A stretch of 33,491 nt of DNA, from the NCBI GenBank assembly GCA_005804885.1, contig SYOX01000389.1, positions 1-33,491 of the forward strand, read 5' to 3'. Made by a program: the position numbers and the translations under genes. Source of the DNA: Pseudomonadota bacterium (GTDB lineage Bacteria; Myxococcota_A; Bradymonadia; Bradymonadales; GCA-2716585). Below the pieces are notes generated by a model. It worked only from the letters and a program-made list of their open reading frames with translations. It was not told the DNA's origin and ran no database searches. Positions 27,201 to 33,491 of this stretch are shown here, one piece after another (position 1 is the stretch's first letter; every line of letters starts with the position of its first letter).

Positions 27201-30200
27201 CCCTCGTTCCCGCCGTCGGGGACGTTGAGGTTGTTCGGGGTCGGCGCCACATTGCGCACGTTGATCGTCAAAGTGCCGGAGACCTGACTCTGCCCATCCG
27301 AGACGGTCAAGGTCAGGGTGTACTGGCCGTCATCGGCAAAGACGTGGGAGATCTGCGTGCGATCGACGCCAGAGACCGGCTGAGAGCCGTCGCCGAAGTT
27401 CCAGGTGTAGGTCAGCGCGTCGCCGCCGGGATCGACGGCCACCGCGTTGTAGCTCAGCGCGCTGCCCTCGTCGCCGACCAGCGCGCCGGTCAGGCTCACG
27501 ATCCGGGGGGCCGCGTCGCCGACCGTGACCGTGAGCGAGCGAGAGGCGCTGCCGCCGTCCTCGTCGGTCACCGTCACGGTCACCGTGAAGACGCCATTGC
27601 GGGCGAAGATGTGCGTGGCGTTGGGGCCGACGACGGGATCGGAGCCGTCGCCGAAGTTCCAGGTGAAGGTCAGCGTGTCGGCGCCCGGATCCGAGGCCGT
27701 CGCCCTGTAGGCGAAGGAGCCACCCTCGACGCCCTCGGTGTCGCCGTCCAGCGTGAGGATCGTCGGGGCGACGTTGAGCACCGTCACGCCCAGGGTCCGC
27801 CGCGCCGTCTGGTTGTCGTCGTCGCGGGCGGTGAACTCGACCGTGAAGGTGCCGTTGTCGCGGAAGGCGTGCGTGCCCTCGACGAGCCCGACGCCGAGGT
27901 CGTCGTTGATGGCCCCGGTGGTGTTGGGCAGGCCGTCGCCCCAGACGATGGTGAAGTTGACGTCGTCAAAGATGGCCTTCTGCAGCGCGCTGCTCCAGCG
28001 CCCGACCGCCCCCTCGTTGATCTGGACGGGGCCGTCGATGGCGGCCAGCAGCGGGGCCACCGCCGAGACGACGACGTCGAAGATCTGGGTGGTCGAGCCG
28101 CCGTCGCCGTCGGTGACGGTCAGCGTGGCCGTGAAGGTGCCGTCGTCGCGGTAGGTGTGCGTGACCGAGGCGCCAACCCGGGTCGGCGAGCCGTCGCCGA
28201 AGGCCCAGGTGAAGGTCAGCGGATCGGCATTGCCGGCCGGATCCGAGGCCGACGCCGAGAAGGTCACGACCGCCGACTCACCGGGCAGAGCGGGGTCGAT
28301 GTTGCGGGTGGCGATGGTCGGGGCGACATTGCGGACCGAGATCGAGGCCGCCGCGCTGGCCGTGGCCTGACCGTCGGAGACCCGGACGGAGACCGGCACC
28401 GTGGCCGGGCCGTCGCCCGCGGTGAAGGTGGGGTTCGCGCCCGTGGCGTCGTCGAACTGCCCGTCGCCGTCAAAGTCCCAGGCGAAGGTCAGCGCGTCGC
28501 CATCCAGGTCCGCGCCCGAGGCCGACAGGCGCAACACGCCGCCCTCGTCGACGGCGTAGGGGCCGCCGGCGCTGACCGTCGGCGCGCGGTTGTTCTCGGT
28601 GACGACCCATCGGAAGGTGACGCTGGCGCTCAGGCTGCCGTCGAAGACCAGGATGTTGACGGTGTAGGGGCTGCCATCGCTGGCCTCGAAGTCGATCCGG
28701 CCGCTGATCACGCCCGTGGTCCGGTTCAAGGTCAGGTTGGCGGGCAGGCCCGAGGCGGTGTAGGTCAGCGCGTCGCCGTCCGGATCGGTCGCCGACAGGG
28801 ACAGCGAGATGTCCTGCCCCTCGCCGCTGGACTGGTCGCCCGGGCTCGTCAAGGCGGGCGCGCGGTTCGTGTCGCGCACCGTCCAGGTGAAGGCCGCGCT
28901 GCCGATCAGCCCGCCGCCGTCGGTGGCTCGCACCACGACGCTGAAGGGGCTGCCGTCGTTGGCGCCGAAGTCGATCCGGCCCGAGATGACGCCGGTGTTC
29001 GAGGCGATCGTCAGGCCAGGGGGCAGCCCCGTGGCCGAGAAGACCACCGCGTCGCCGTCCGGGTCCGAGGCCACCACGCGCAGGCTCGGGGTGTCGCCCT
29101 CGGCGCTGGACTGATCGCTGGGGTTGGTCACGACAGGCTGGCGGTTGGTGTTGTTCACCGTCCAGGCGAAGGTGACGCTGGCGCTCAAGGTCCCGTCGGA
29201 GACCGTCACCCGCACCACATAGGGGCCGGCGGAGTCGAAGGTCGGCGAGCCGGTGATCCGCCCGTTGTCCGGGCCGATGCTCAAGCCCGGCGGCAGCCCC
29301 GTCGCCGTGAAGGCCAGGTTGTCGCCGTCCGGGTCCGTGGCCACGATCTGGAGGTTGACGGCGGCGGCCTCGTTGCTGGTCTGGTTCCCGGGGCTGGTGA
29401 CCACCGGGGTCCGGTTGGTGTTCGTCACCGTCCACGTGAAGCTCACGCGGCTGACCAGGTTGCCGTCGGAGACCTCGACGGTCACGGCGTGGCTGCCGGC
29501 GGCGTCAAAGCCGATCGTCCCGCTGATCCGACCCGAGTTGTTGATGCTCAGGCCCGGCGGCAGACCCGTCGCCGAGAAGGTCACCCCGTCCCCGTCCGGA
29601 TCGACGGCGACCACCTGCAGGTTGATGGACTGGTTCTCGGCGTTGGTCTGGTTGCCGGGGTTCGTGATCGAGGGCGGGCCGTTCGTCTCGCCGATCGCCC
29701 AGCGGAAGGTGACGTTGTGGCTCAAGTCCCCGTCATCCACGATGATCGTGGTCAAGAAGGGGCTGTTCGCGCCAGCGTCGAAGCTGATCGAGCCGCTGAT
29801 GATGCCGGTGGTGCGGTTGATGCTCAGACCCGGCGGCAGGTTCGCCGCCGTGAAGACGAGGGTGTCGTCGTCCGGGTCCGAGGCCGAGATCGGCAGGGTG
29901 ATGGCCTGGCCCTCGGCGCTGGACTGATCGCCGGGGTTGATCACGGTGGGCCGGCGGTTGGTGTCGCGCACCGTCCAGGTGAAGGCCGCGGTGCCCGTCA
30001 GGCTGCCGTCGGTGGCCCGCACGACGACGGCGTGATCGCCCTCGGCGTTGAAGGTCAAGGTTCCGTTGATCCGGCCGCCCGCGGTGATGCTCAAGCCCGG
30101 CGGCAGCCCCGTGGCCGAGAAGGTCACCGCGTCCCCGTCCGGGTCGACCGCGGAGACCTGCAGGGAGATCGCGTCGTTCTCGGCGTCGGTCTGGTTGCCG

Positions 30201-33124
30201 GGGTTCGTGACGATCGGCGTCCGGTTGGTGTTGGTCACCGTCCAGCTCAAGGTCCCTCGCGCCGTCAGGCTGCCGTCGGACACGACGACGCTGACGTCGT
30301 AGTTCCCGGCGGCGTCGAAGCTGATGGTCCCGGTGATCCGACCGGTGCCCGAGTTGATCGTCAAGCCCGGCGGCAGCCCCGTGGCCGAGAAGGTCACCGC
30401 GTCGCCGTCCGGATCCGAGGCCGTCGCGACGACGAGGTTGACGGTATCGTTCTCGGCGTTGGTCTGGTTGCCGACGAGGTTGGCCAGCTGCGGGGCCCGG
30501 TTGGTGTTGGCGACGTTCCACCGGAAGGTGACGTTGGCGCTCAAGGTGCCATCCGTGACGGTGATCACCACGGTGTGCGCGCCGGCGCCGTCAAAGCCGA
30601 TCGTCCCGCTGATCCGGCCCGTGTTGTTGATGCTCAAGCCCGGCGGCAGCCCCGTCGCCGAGAAGGAGAGCCCGTCGCCGTCCGGATCCGTGGCCTGGAC
30701 GGGCAGGTTGATGGTGTCGTTCTCGTTGTTGGACTGATCGCCGGGGTTCGTCAGGACGGGGCGGCGGTTGGTGTTGCCCACCGTCCACGTGAAGGTGACG
30801 CTGGTGCTCAGGCCGCCGTCGGTGACCGTCGCGCGGACGTTGTGGGTGCCAGCGCCGTCAAAGCCGATCGTCCCGCTGATCTGGCCCGAGTTGTTGATGC
30901 TCAAGCCCGGCGGCAGCCCCGTGGCCGAGAAGGAGAGCCCGTCGCCGTCCGGATCCGTGGCCGACAGCTGCAAGCCGATCACCTGCCCCTCGACGCTGGA
31001 CTGGTTGCCCGGGCTCGTCAACGCAGGCGCCCGGTTGGTGTTCGTCACCGTCCACGTGAAGCTGACCTGGGTGCTGAGCGTCCCGTCGGAGACGGTGACG
31101 GAGGCGTTGTGGGTGCCCGCCCCGTTGAAGCCGATCGTCCCCGTGATCCGACCCGTGTTGTTGATGCTCAAGCCCGGCGGCAGCCCCGTCGCCGAAAAAG
31201 TCACCCCGTCCCCGTCCGGGTCCGAGGCCACGACCTGAAGGTTGAGGGTGTCGTTCTCGGCGTTGACCTGGTTGCCGGGGTTCGTGACGGTCGGCGGCTG
31301 GTTGGTGTTGCCCACCGTCCAGGTGAAGGTCACGTTGGCGCTCAGCGTCCCGTCGGAGACGGTGACGGAGGCGTTGTGGGTGCCCGCGCCGTTGAAGCCG
31401 ATCGTCCCCGTGATCCGACCCGTGTTGTTGACGCTCAAGCCCGGCGGCAGCCCCGTCGCCGAAAAAGTCAGGTTGTTGTTGTCCGGATCCGTGGCCGACA
31501 GCTGAAGGCTTATCACCTGCCCCTCGACGCTGGACTGGTTGCCCGGGTTCGTCAACGAAGGCGCCCGGTTGGTGTTGGCCACCGTCCAGGTGAAGTCGGC
31601 GATGCCCGTCAGGTTGCCGTCCGAGGCCGTCACCCGCACGTTGTGGGTGCCCGCGCCGTCAAAGCCGATCGTGCCCGTAATGCGCCCAGTGCCCGAATTG
31701 ACGCTCAGACCCGGCGGCAAGCCCGTGGCGCTCCACGTCACCGCGTCGCCGTCCGGATCCGAGGCCGACAGCTGCAAGTTGATGACCTGCCCCTCGCTGC
31801 TGGACTGGTTGCCCGGGTTCGTCACCGTCGGGGCGCGGTTGGTGTTGGTCACCGTCCAGGTGAAGGAGGTCGAGCCCGTCAGGCTCCCGTCGGAGACGGT
31901 CACGGTCACGCTGTGGGTGCCGGCGCCGTTGAAGCCGATCGTCCCGCTGATCTGACCCGAGTTGTTGATGCTCAAGCCCGGCGGCAGCCCCGTCGCCGAA
32001 AAAGTCAGGCTGTTGCCGTCCGGATCCGAGGCCGACAGCTGCAAGCTGATCGACTGGTTCTCGGCGTTGGACTGGTTGCCCGGGCTCGTCACCGTCGGGG
32101 CGCGGTTGGTGTTGGTCACCGTCCAGGTGAAGGAGGTCGAGCCCGTCAGGCTCCCGTCGGAGACGGTCACGGTCACGCTGTGGGTGCCGGCGCCGTCAAA
32201 GCCAATCGTCCCGCTGATCCGGCCCGAGTTGTTGATGCTCAGGCCCGGCGGCAGCCCCGTCGCCGAGAAAGTCAGCGCGTCGCCGCCCGGGTCCGAGGCC
32301 GACAGCTGCAAGCTGATCGCCTGCCCCTCGGCGCTGGACTGGTTGCCCGGGCTCGACACCGAAGGCGCAACATTGCTGACGTTGACGGTGGCCGAGTCGG
32401 TGGCCGTCCGGTTCTGGCCGTCGGTCGCACGGACCTGGACCGTCACCGACGCCGGACCATTGCCCGCCGTAAAGTTGGGCCTCGCGCCCGTAGCGTCGTC
32501 AAACTGCCCGTCGTTGTCGAAGTCCCAGGCCAGGCTGACGCCATTGCCCGTCGAGCTCGAGTTGAGCTGGACCGTGCCCCCCTCATTGACCGAGTACGGG
32601 CCCAGCGCGTCCACCGTCGGACCCGCTCCCCCGAAGGTCAGCGTCACTCGGACCCGCGCCACGCACCCGAGGCCCGAGTTGAAGGCCAGCCGGACGTTGT
32701 TGGAGCCGCCGTAGACGTAGCCCGGGAAGCCGTTGGGGTGATTGCCGCTGTCAAAGTTCACGTCAGGATCGCAAGATCCGCAGCCGCACTGCCCCGAGCC
32801 CGAGTTCGACGACACGGTCTGCCCGTTGAGCTGGGCCGTCATGCTCGACGTGTTCCCGCCGCAACCCCACACAGCCGACGCAGTGTACTGAACTCGCGTC
32901 ACGAGGTTCCCTACCCCGACGGGGTCGCTGAAGCTCCTCGTTCCGTCGTTCCAGTTGCCGTGACCGTTGGAGCACGCATAGCCCTGACCACAGACGGTGC
33001 AATGGCCCCCATCGTAGTTCACCGTGGTCGTGGCCGTCTGCGCCTGAGCGCTGGGGCTCCACCCCATCCACGCCGCCGATGTCAACACAAAACTCAAGAA
33101 TAAGGCGTTGACTACTCTGGACAT
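21116..33124 (-). CDS. Giant secreted He_PIG/PKD/FN3 repeat protein (4,002 residues)
   Basis: The product starts at ATG 33124 with a signal peptide (to about residue 29, SPSAQAQ); the frame extends to TTG 33163. An eight-cysteine domain follows (30-170). Then come a PKD-like domain (to 253), fourteen He_PIG-type Ig-like repeats of about 90 residues (254-1514; ATGLPPGLSINNSG, VTVSDGSLT) and about twenty PKD domains (1515-3289; WDFGDGS, HTYADDG). A further Ig-like unit, a Ca-binding segment DVDRDGVPDD..DPDGDNLNN (3377-3420), five FN3-like repeats (3430-3962; SPIDGA, DPDGDPLTY) and a tail with Cys3968, a hydrophobic stretch and RRRRS end it. The tail resembles MYXO-CTERM sorting signals. The DPDGD motifs suggest calcium-stiffened rods. 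A surface fibre or adhesin for prey, polymer or cell contact is likely but unproven. First gene of a three-gene operon. Confidence 0.93.
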   Translation of the reverse strand: MSRVVNALFLSFVLTSAAWMGWSPSAQAQTATTTVNYDGGHCTVCGQGYACSNGHGNWNDGTRSFSDPVGVGNLVTRVQYTASAVWGCGGNTSSMTAQLNGQTVSSNSGSGQCGCGSCDPDVNFDSGNHPNGFPGYVYGGSNNVRLAFNSGLGCVARVRVTLTFGGAGPTVDALGPYSVNEGGTVQLNSSSTGNGVSLAWDFDNDGQFDDATGARPNFTAGNGPASVTVQVRATDGQNRTATDSATVNVSNVAPSVSSPGNQSSAEGQAISLQLSASDPGGDALTFSATGLPPGLSINNSGRISGTIGFDGAGTHSVTVTVSDGSLTGSTSFTWTVTNTNRAPTVTSPGNQSNAENQSISLQLSASDPDGNSLTFSATGLPPGLSINNSGQISGTIGFNGAGTHSVTVTVSDGSLTGSTSFTWTVTNTNRAPTVTNPGNQSSSEGQVINLQLSASDPDGDAVTWSATGLPPGLSVNSGTGRITGTIGFDGAGTHNVRVTASDGNLTGIADFTWTVANTNRAPSLTNPGNQSSVEGQVISLQLSATDPDNNNLTFSATGLPPGLSVNNTGRITGTIGFNGAGTHNASVTVSDGTLSANVTFTWTVGNTNQPPTVTNPGNQVNAENDTLNLQVVASDPDGDGVTFSATGLPPGLSINNTGRITGTIGFNGAGTHNASVTVSDGTLSTQVSFTWTVTNTNRAPALTSPGNQSSVEGQVIGLQLSATDPDGDGLSFSATGLPPGLSINNSGQISGTIGFDGAGTHNVRATVTDGGLSTSVTFTWTVGNTNRRPVLTNPGDQSNNENDTINLPVQATDPDGDGLSFSATGLPPGLSINNTGRISGTIGFDGAGAHTVVITVTDGTLSANVTFRWNVANTNRAPQLANLVGNQTNAENDTVNLVVATASDPDGDAVTFSATGLPPGLTINSGTGRITGTISFDAAGNYDVSVVVSDGSLTARGTLSWTVTNTNRTPIVTNPGNQTDAENDAISLQVSAVDPDGDAVTFSATGLPPGLSITAGGRINGTLTFNAEGDHAVVVRATDGSLTGTAAFTWTVRDTNRRPTVINPGDQSSAEGQAITLPISASDPDDDTLVFTAANLPPGLSINRTTGIISGSISFDAGANSPFLTTIIVDDGDLSHNVTFRWAIGETNGPPSITNPGNQTNAENQSINLQVVAVDPDGDGVTFSATGLPPGLSINNSGRISGTIGFDAAGSHAVTVEVSDGNLVSRVSFTWTVTNTNRTPVVTSPGNQTSNEAAAVNLQIVATDPDGDNLAFTATGLPPGLSIGPDNGRITGSPTFDSAGPYVVRVTVSDGTLSASVTFAWTVNNTNRQPVVTNPSDQSSAEGDTPSLRVVASDPDGDAVVFSATGLPPGLTIASNTGVISGRIDFGANDGSPFSVVVRATDGGGLIGSAAFTWTVRDTNRAPALTSPGDQSSGEGQDISLSLSATDPDGDALTYTASGLPANLTLNRTTGVISGRIDFEASDGSPYTVNILVFDGSLSASVTFRWVVTENNRAPTVSAGGPYAVDEGGVLRLSASGADLDGDALTFAWDFDGDGQFDDATGANPTFTAGDGPATVPVSVRVSDGQATASAAASISVRNVAPTIATRNIDPALPGESAVVTFSASASDPAGNADPLTFTWAFGDGSPTRVGASVTHTYRDDGTFTATLTVTDGDGGSTTQIFDVVVSAVAPLLAAIDGPVQINEGAVGRWSSALQKAIFDDVNFTIVWGDGLPNTTGAINDDLGVGLVEGTHAFRDNGTFTVEFTARDDDNQTARRTLGVTVLNVAPTILTLDGDTEGVEGGSFAYRATASDPGADTLTFTWNFGDGSDPVVGPNATHIFARNGVFTVTVTVTDEDGGSASRSLTVTVGDAAPRIVSLTGALVGDEGSALSYNAVAVDPGGDALTYTWNFGDGSQPVSGVDRTQISHVFADDGQYTLTLTVSDGQSQVSGTLTINVRNVAPTPNNLNVPDGGNEGQELTFSAGATDPGADTLTFTWDFGDGTPAQSGASVTHTYADDGFYFGLLTVRDEDGGVATRALVIGVDNVSPSIVSLNGAAVALEGGDLPYSAVATDPGDDTLTYTWNWGDNTAPDSGVDLTDVAHVYRNNGTFTLTLTVTDEDGGRVSVQRTIAIGGQAPRIDQLTGDVEGPEGGLFTFRAVASQPGNDAITYHWDFGDGSNPQSAIDLTEVEHVFAEDGLYIVTLTASDPDGEATAELALTVNNVAPSLTRVDVPQTGTEGQSLTFEAEAVDPGGLNDPLTFRWDFGDGTAPVTGASRTRAYANDGAFTVTLTVTDDEGASATTTRQITIGNAQPSIVRLLGPNGANEAQVVTFQALAADPGADALTYRWNFGDGTAAQSGVDLTEITHAFADDGAYTITLTVSDGVATTSRTLNLAVANLPPTVTALAGDVEGAEATLFSFTAAATDPAGVRDPLTFRWDFGDGSPEVVGLNLTAVDHIYQDAGRFTLRVTVTDGDGGSASRVLIVSVGNQAPVVDAFVGDTEGNEGDDFAFAITASDAGGDALTYTWTFGDGSLQESGRDLTQLTHVYRDNGRYTLRVLVSDGSDSVEHRVQITVANVSPTLVDVAVPAEGQEGVSVSFSARATDPAGDLDPLVTTWDVGDGAAPIVGASIAHTYADDGIYQVTVTVTDGDGGRTSRTVPITINNLAPAISFFDGPATIEEGVEAAFSVFATDVDDDTLGYTWRFEGGPTLSGADLTRAAHTYPDNGQFDVSVTVTDEDGGSTTRTLPLTVVNVPPSITAFTGNFTGNEGDTFAFEAEAVDQGDDVLTYTWDFGDNSAPISGVDETLVEHVYLVEGTYVLTLTVTDDDGGQTQISRTVNVGTGAPVINALTGPVKGDEGEPLAFVADADDPTDQTLTYTWNFGDGSAPASGVDLTEVTHTWADNGRFVVRMTVTDPDGNFAFSDHQVRVNNVAPSLDAFVVGAFAENIPGLASAEASDPAGIHDPLTFTWTWGDGTEPDTGVDLTEVAHTFTSNGAYLLRLTVADDDGGVVSATSRILVTDEAPRLVEIQGPSRGNEGDTLAFVADALDQGNDAVSYTWQLDDQPPVNTGRDPNFRVTFPDNGDYNLSVVATDDEGQTAVGALQITIDNVAPQGVSIVGRDQAAEGQRLTYFGTAADPAGANDPLTYTWDFGDGSDPISGIDETLVEHTYADNGIYVLRLTVADDDGGVTTRTLVVTVDNQAPEILSLVGPTSGFEGQRLSFAATATERGDDALIYTWDFGDGSQPLRGLDLTDASHTFADDGDFTLTLTVEDGDGASVSRTVELAIANLPPTIISQPPLLAIVGRPYRYTLRATDPGADDLTFALIDGPEGMALQGATLDWTMTIEQLDQGPHAVHVRVSDDDGGSADQEWLIVTNFLDVDRDGVPDDCEALFGFNPNDPTDGDEDPDGDNLNNREECLAGTDPTTFNGPTAPTLVSPEDGARLDTLTTTLIVGNASDPDGDPLTYTFELYSDADLLNPLLIVEDVAEGDETTVHDLELVLEENARHFWRARAADPFVNGPYSETGTFLIDLGNEPPSVPALVSPLRGADTLRPNLVVDPSVDPEGDAITYLFEVYSDAELAAQVAAGQTEETSFALESDLEDDTRYFWRAAARDDLGAQSDFSEPFEFVINTDNALPEAPKIIRPEDDSQVAEQPVVVTWEQAVDRDGDLLTYELELSTTADFSEIVFSQQDIPAGLDPTVSLTLPELEEDRTYSVRVRAFDFAGASPFTAVDFTVNTENTAPGSPVLISPIDGARVQQDATTLVFEAASDLDGDPLTYRVEVFRDAALTDQAFSREVEGQEGVNTVEWDDEGKATGPHFWTVTAIDPEGLEGPTAGPEGFVVDETPNLAPDAPVAISPIDGAVVDSLKDLELVIDNATDPDGDALTYTFLIFADEGRSEILWQKSDVPEGVTGQTTVAVEDLDGAGFSQFFWVAFATDARGLDGPESEMEDFRTVLSISVGTSDDCACASVASPPRTPSTHLAALMALIVGAMIIRRRRS
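23258..28582 (-). repeat. About twenty tandem PKD-domain repeats (mean 266 bp)
   Basis: The units average 89 residues and share NVAP.., EG....F.A.A.DPG.D.LTYTWDFGDGS, H.Y.DDG.(F/Y).(V/L).(V/L)TV.D.DGG. A few are degenerate (one WQLDDQPP, one WRFEGG, one WGDG with an insert). Protein similarity is clear, but DNA copies differ more than in the He_PIG array, so this block is older or under less conversion. Confidence 0.85.
28583..32365 (-). repeat. Fourteen tandem He_PIG Ig-like repeats (about 270 bp)
   Basis: The units begin P.(V/L)T.PG(N/D)Q and end FTWTV.NTNRA. Fourteen fill 3,783 bases. Neighbouring copies are nearly identical at DNA level, for example the copies beginning at about 31824 and 32091 (period 267). 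This shows recent tandem duplication or conversion. Confidence 0.9.
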
Positions 33125-33491
33125 TGGGAACCCCCATGCAAGGAGGAGACAGTGATGCTCCAAGAAGATTTAACCGCCTCCACTATTGCATTTTTTCAAC
33201 CCGAAAGGCAATTCGAAGGCCACCCTTCCTCACCACGACAGGTTTGCTCACTGAAGGTTCCAAGGCCCGCGACGCCACGGCACCCCACGCGCGCCGATCG
33301 CCCCACGCTCCTCGCACCGCCCCCTTTGGGGACGGGCTCGTCGGGTGGGGCTAGAACGCTGATTGGTTTGAGGGACCGAGGCCGGCGAGGCCGACAGCGT
33401 CGAGGCCAAGGAGGAGAGCACAGGCGGGCCGTTGGCCCGCCGAGCATCGACGACGCCGGCATCGGCGCTGTCGGCCCGTTGGCCGACGGGA
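33125..33491. other. Upstream region of the giant gene; GC palindromes at the edge
   Basis: These 367 bp should contain the operon promoter and leader. An AT-rich patch at 33165-33205 (minus strand TTGAAAAAATGCAATAG) is the best promoter area, but no well-spaced box pair is convincing. Two hairpins lie at the right edge: GGCGGGCC-GTT-GGCCCGCC (33423-33441) and GTCGGCC-CGTT-GGCCGAC (33470-33487), sharing a GTTGG core. No confident gene is seen. Confidence 0.45.
33423..33489. repeat. Pair of related GC-rich palindromes
   Basis: Two neighbouring hairpins of 8 and 7 bp share the loop region CCGTTGGCC or GCCCGTTGGCC. They look like copies of one short palindromic repeat that may continue beyond the window. 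Confidence 0.5.

Noticed and set aside
23018..33103. A 3,361-codon open frame on the plus strand opposite the giant gene
   Set aside because: Its codons are the exact reverse complements of the giant gene's codons. It stays open only because the giant gene avoids TTA, CTA and TCA codons. The translation is low-complexity Arg/Gly/Val/Asp text, while the minus frame has clear domains and a signal peptide.
33155..33491. A plus-strand frame open to the window end, starting ATG 33155 after AAGGAGGAG
   Set aside because: The ribosome site is good, but the translation soon becomes Arg/Gly-rich text over palindromic repeat DNA and would overlap the giant gene's leader. It could be a real partial gene only if the sequence to the right continues it with a recognisable domain.

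Overview
The window is a high-GC bacterial chromosomal segment whose gene content points to a predatory or surface-rich deltaproteobacterium-like lineage (Myxococcota/Bradymonadota type). The evidence is four lipoproteins with Pro/Glu/Ala or Asn/Asp/Pro linkers, DUF4215 and thrombospondin type 3 (TSP3) repeats, OmpA and PKD domains, and Cys + hydrophobic + Arg-rich tails resembling MYXO-CTERM sorting signals. The lineage is inferred from style only. No rRNA, tRNA, CRISPR array, insertion sequence or phage gene was recognised.

Left part (1-8 kb). Position 1-506 is a non-coding dispersed repeat. A probable minus-strand pair follows: a lipoprotein of the PHB-depolymerase/feruloyl-esterase alpha/beta-hydrolase type (1288-2511) and a TauE/SafE-type membrane permease (507-1250). 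Position 2512-3193 is a second, larger palindromic repeat. Next comes a minus-strand operon: a Lon-family AAA protease (5582-7975), an amidohydrolase-2 protein (4684-5517) and an M32 carboxypeptidase (3194-4687, GTG start overlapping the previous stop).

Middle part (8-16 kb). Divergent from the Lon-like gene is a ClpB-like double AAA+ protein (8218-10479) with an unfamiliar N-terminal domain. Its first ATPase site looks degenerate and its second ring lacks the usual aromatic pore loop. Then come a tiny AAEAP-repeat lipoprotein (10871-11173), a 490-bp gap with a very long perfect hairpin and an 83-bp perfect inverted repeat (11174-11663), a lipoprotein that probably starts at TTG (11664-12428), a SulP/STAS anion transporter (12603-14357) and a lipoprotein with a Cys-rich head (14659-15792).

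Right part (16-33 kb). One minus-strand operon fills half the window: a 4,002-residue secreted giant (21116-33124), a 1,553-residue nidogen/DUF4215/TSP3/OmpA protein (16424-21085) and a small TerB-like protein (15996-16406). The giant carries 14 He_PIG-type Ig-like repeats bracketed by two PKD domains of one subtype, then about 19 further PKD domains, a Ca-binding segment, five FN3-like repeats and a MYXO-CTERM-like tail. The OmpA protein appears to be an in-frame fusion: a MYXO-CTERM-like tail runs straight into a second signal-peptide-like segment and a beta-barrel/OmpA protein. The two large products look like a surface fibre or adhesin plus its outer-membrane/peptidoglycan anchor. This operon is the best candidate for an undescribed system. 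The second is the repeat family, with 63-bp identical units, that occupies three non-coding gaps.
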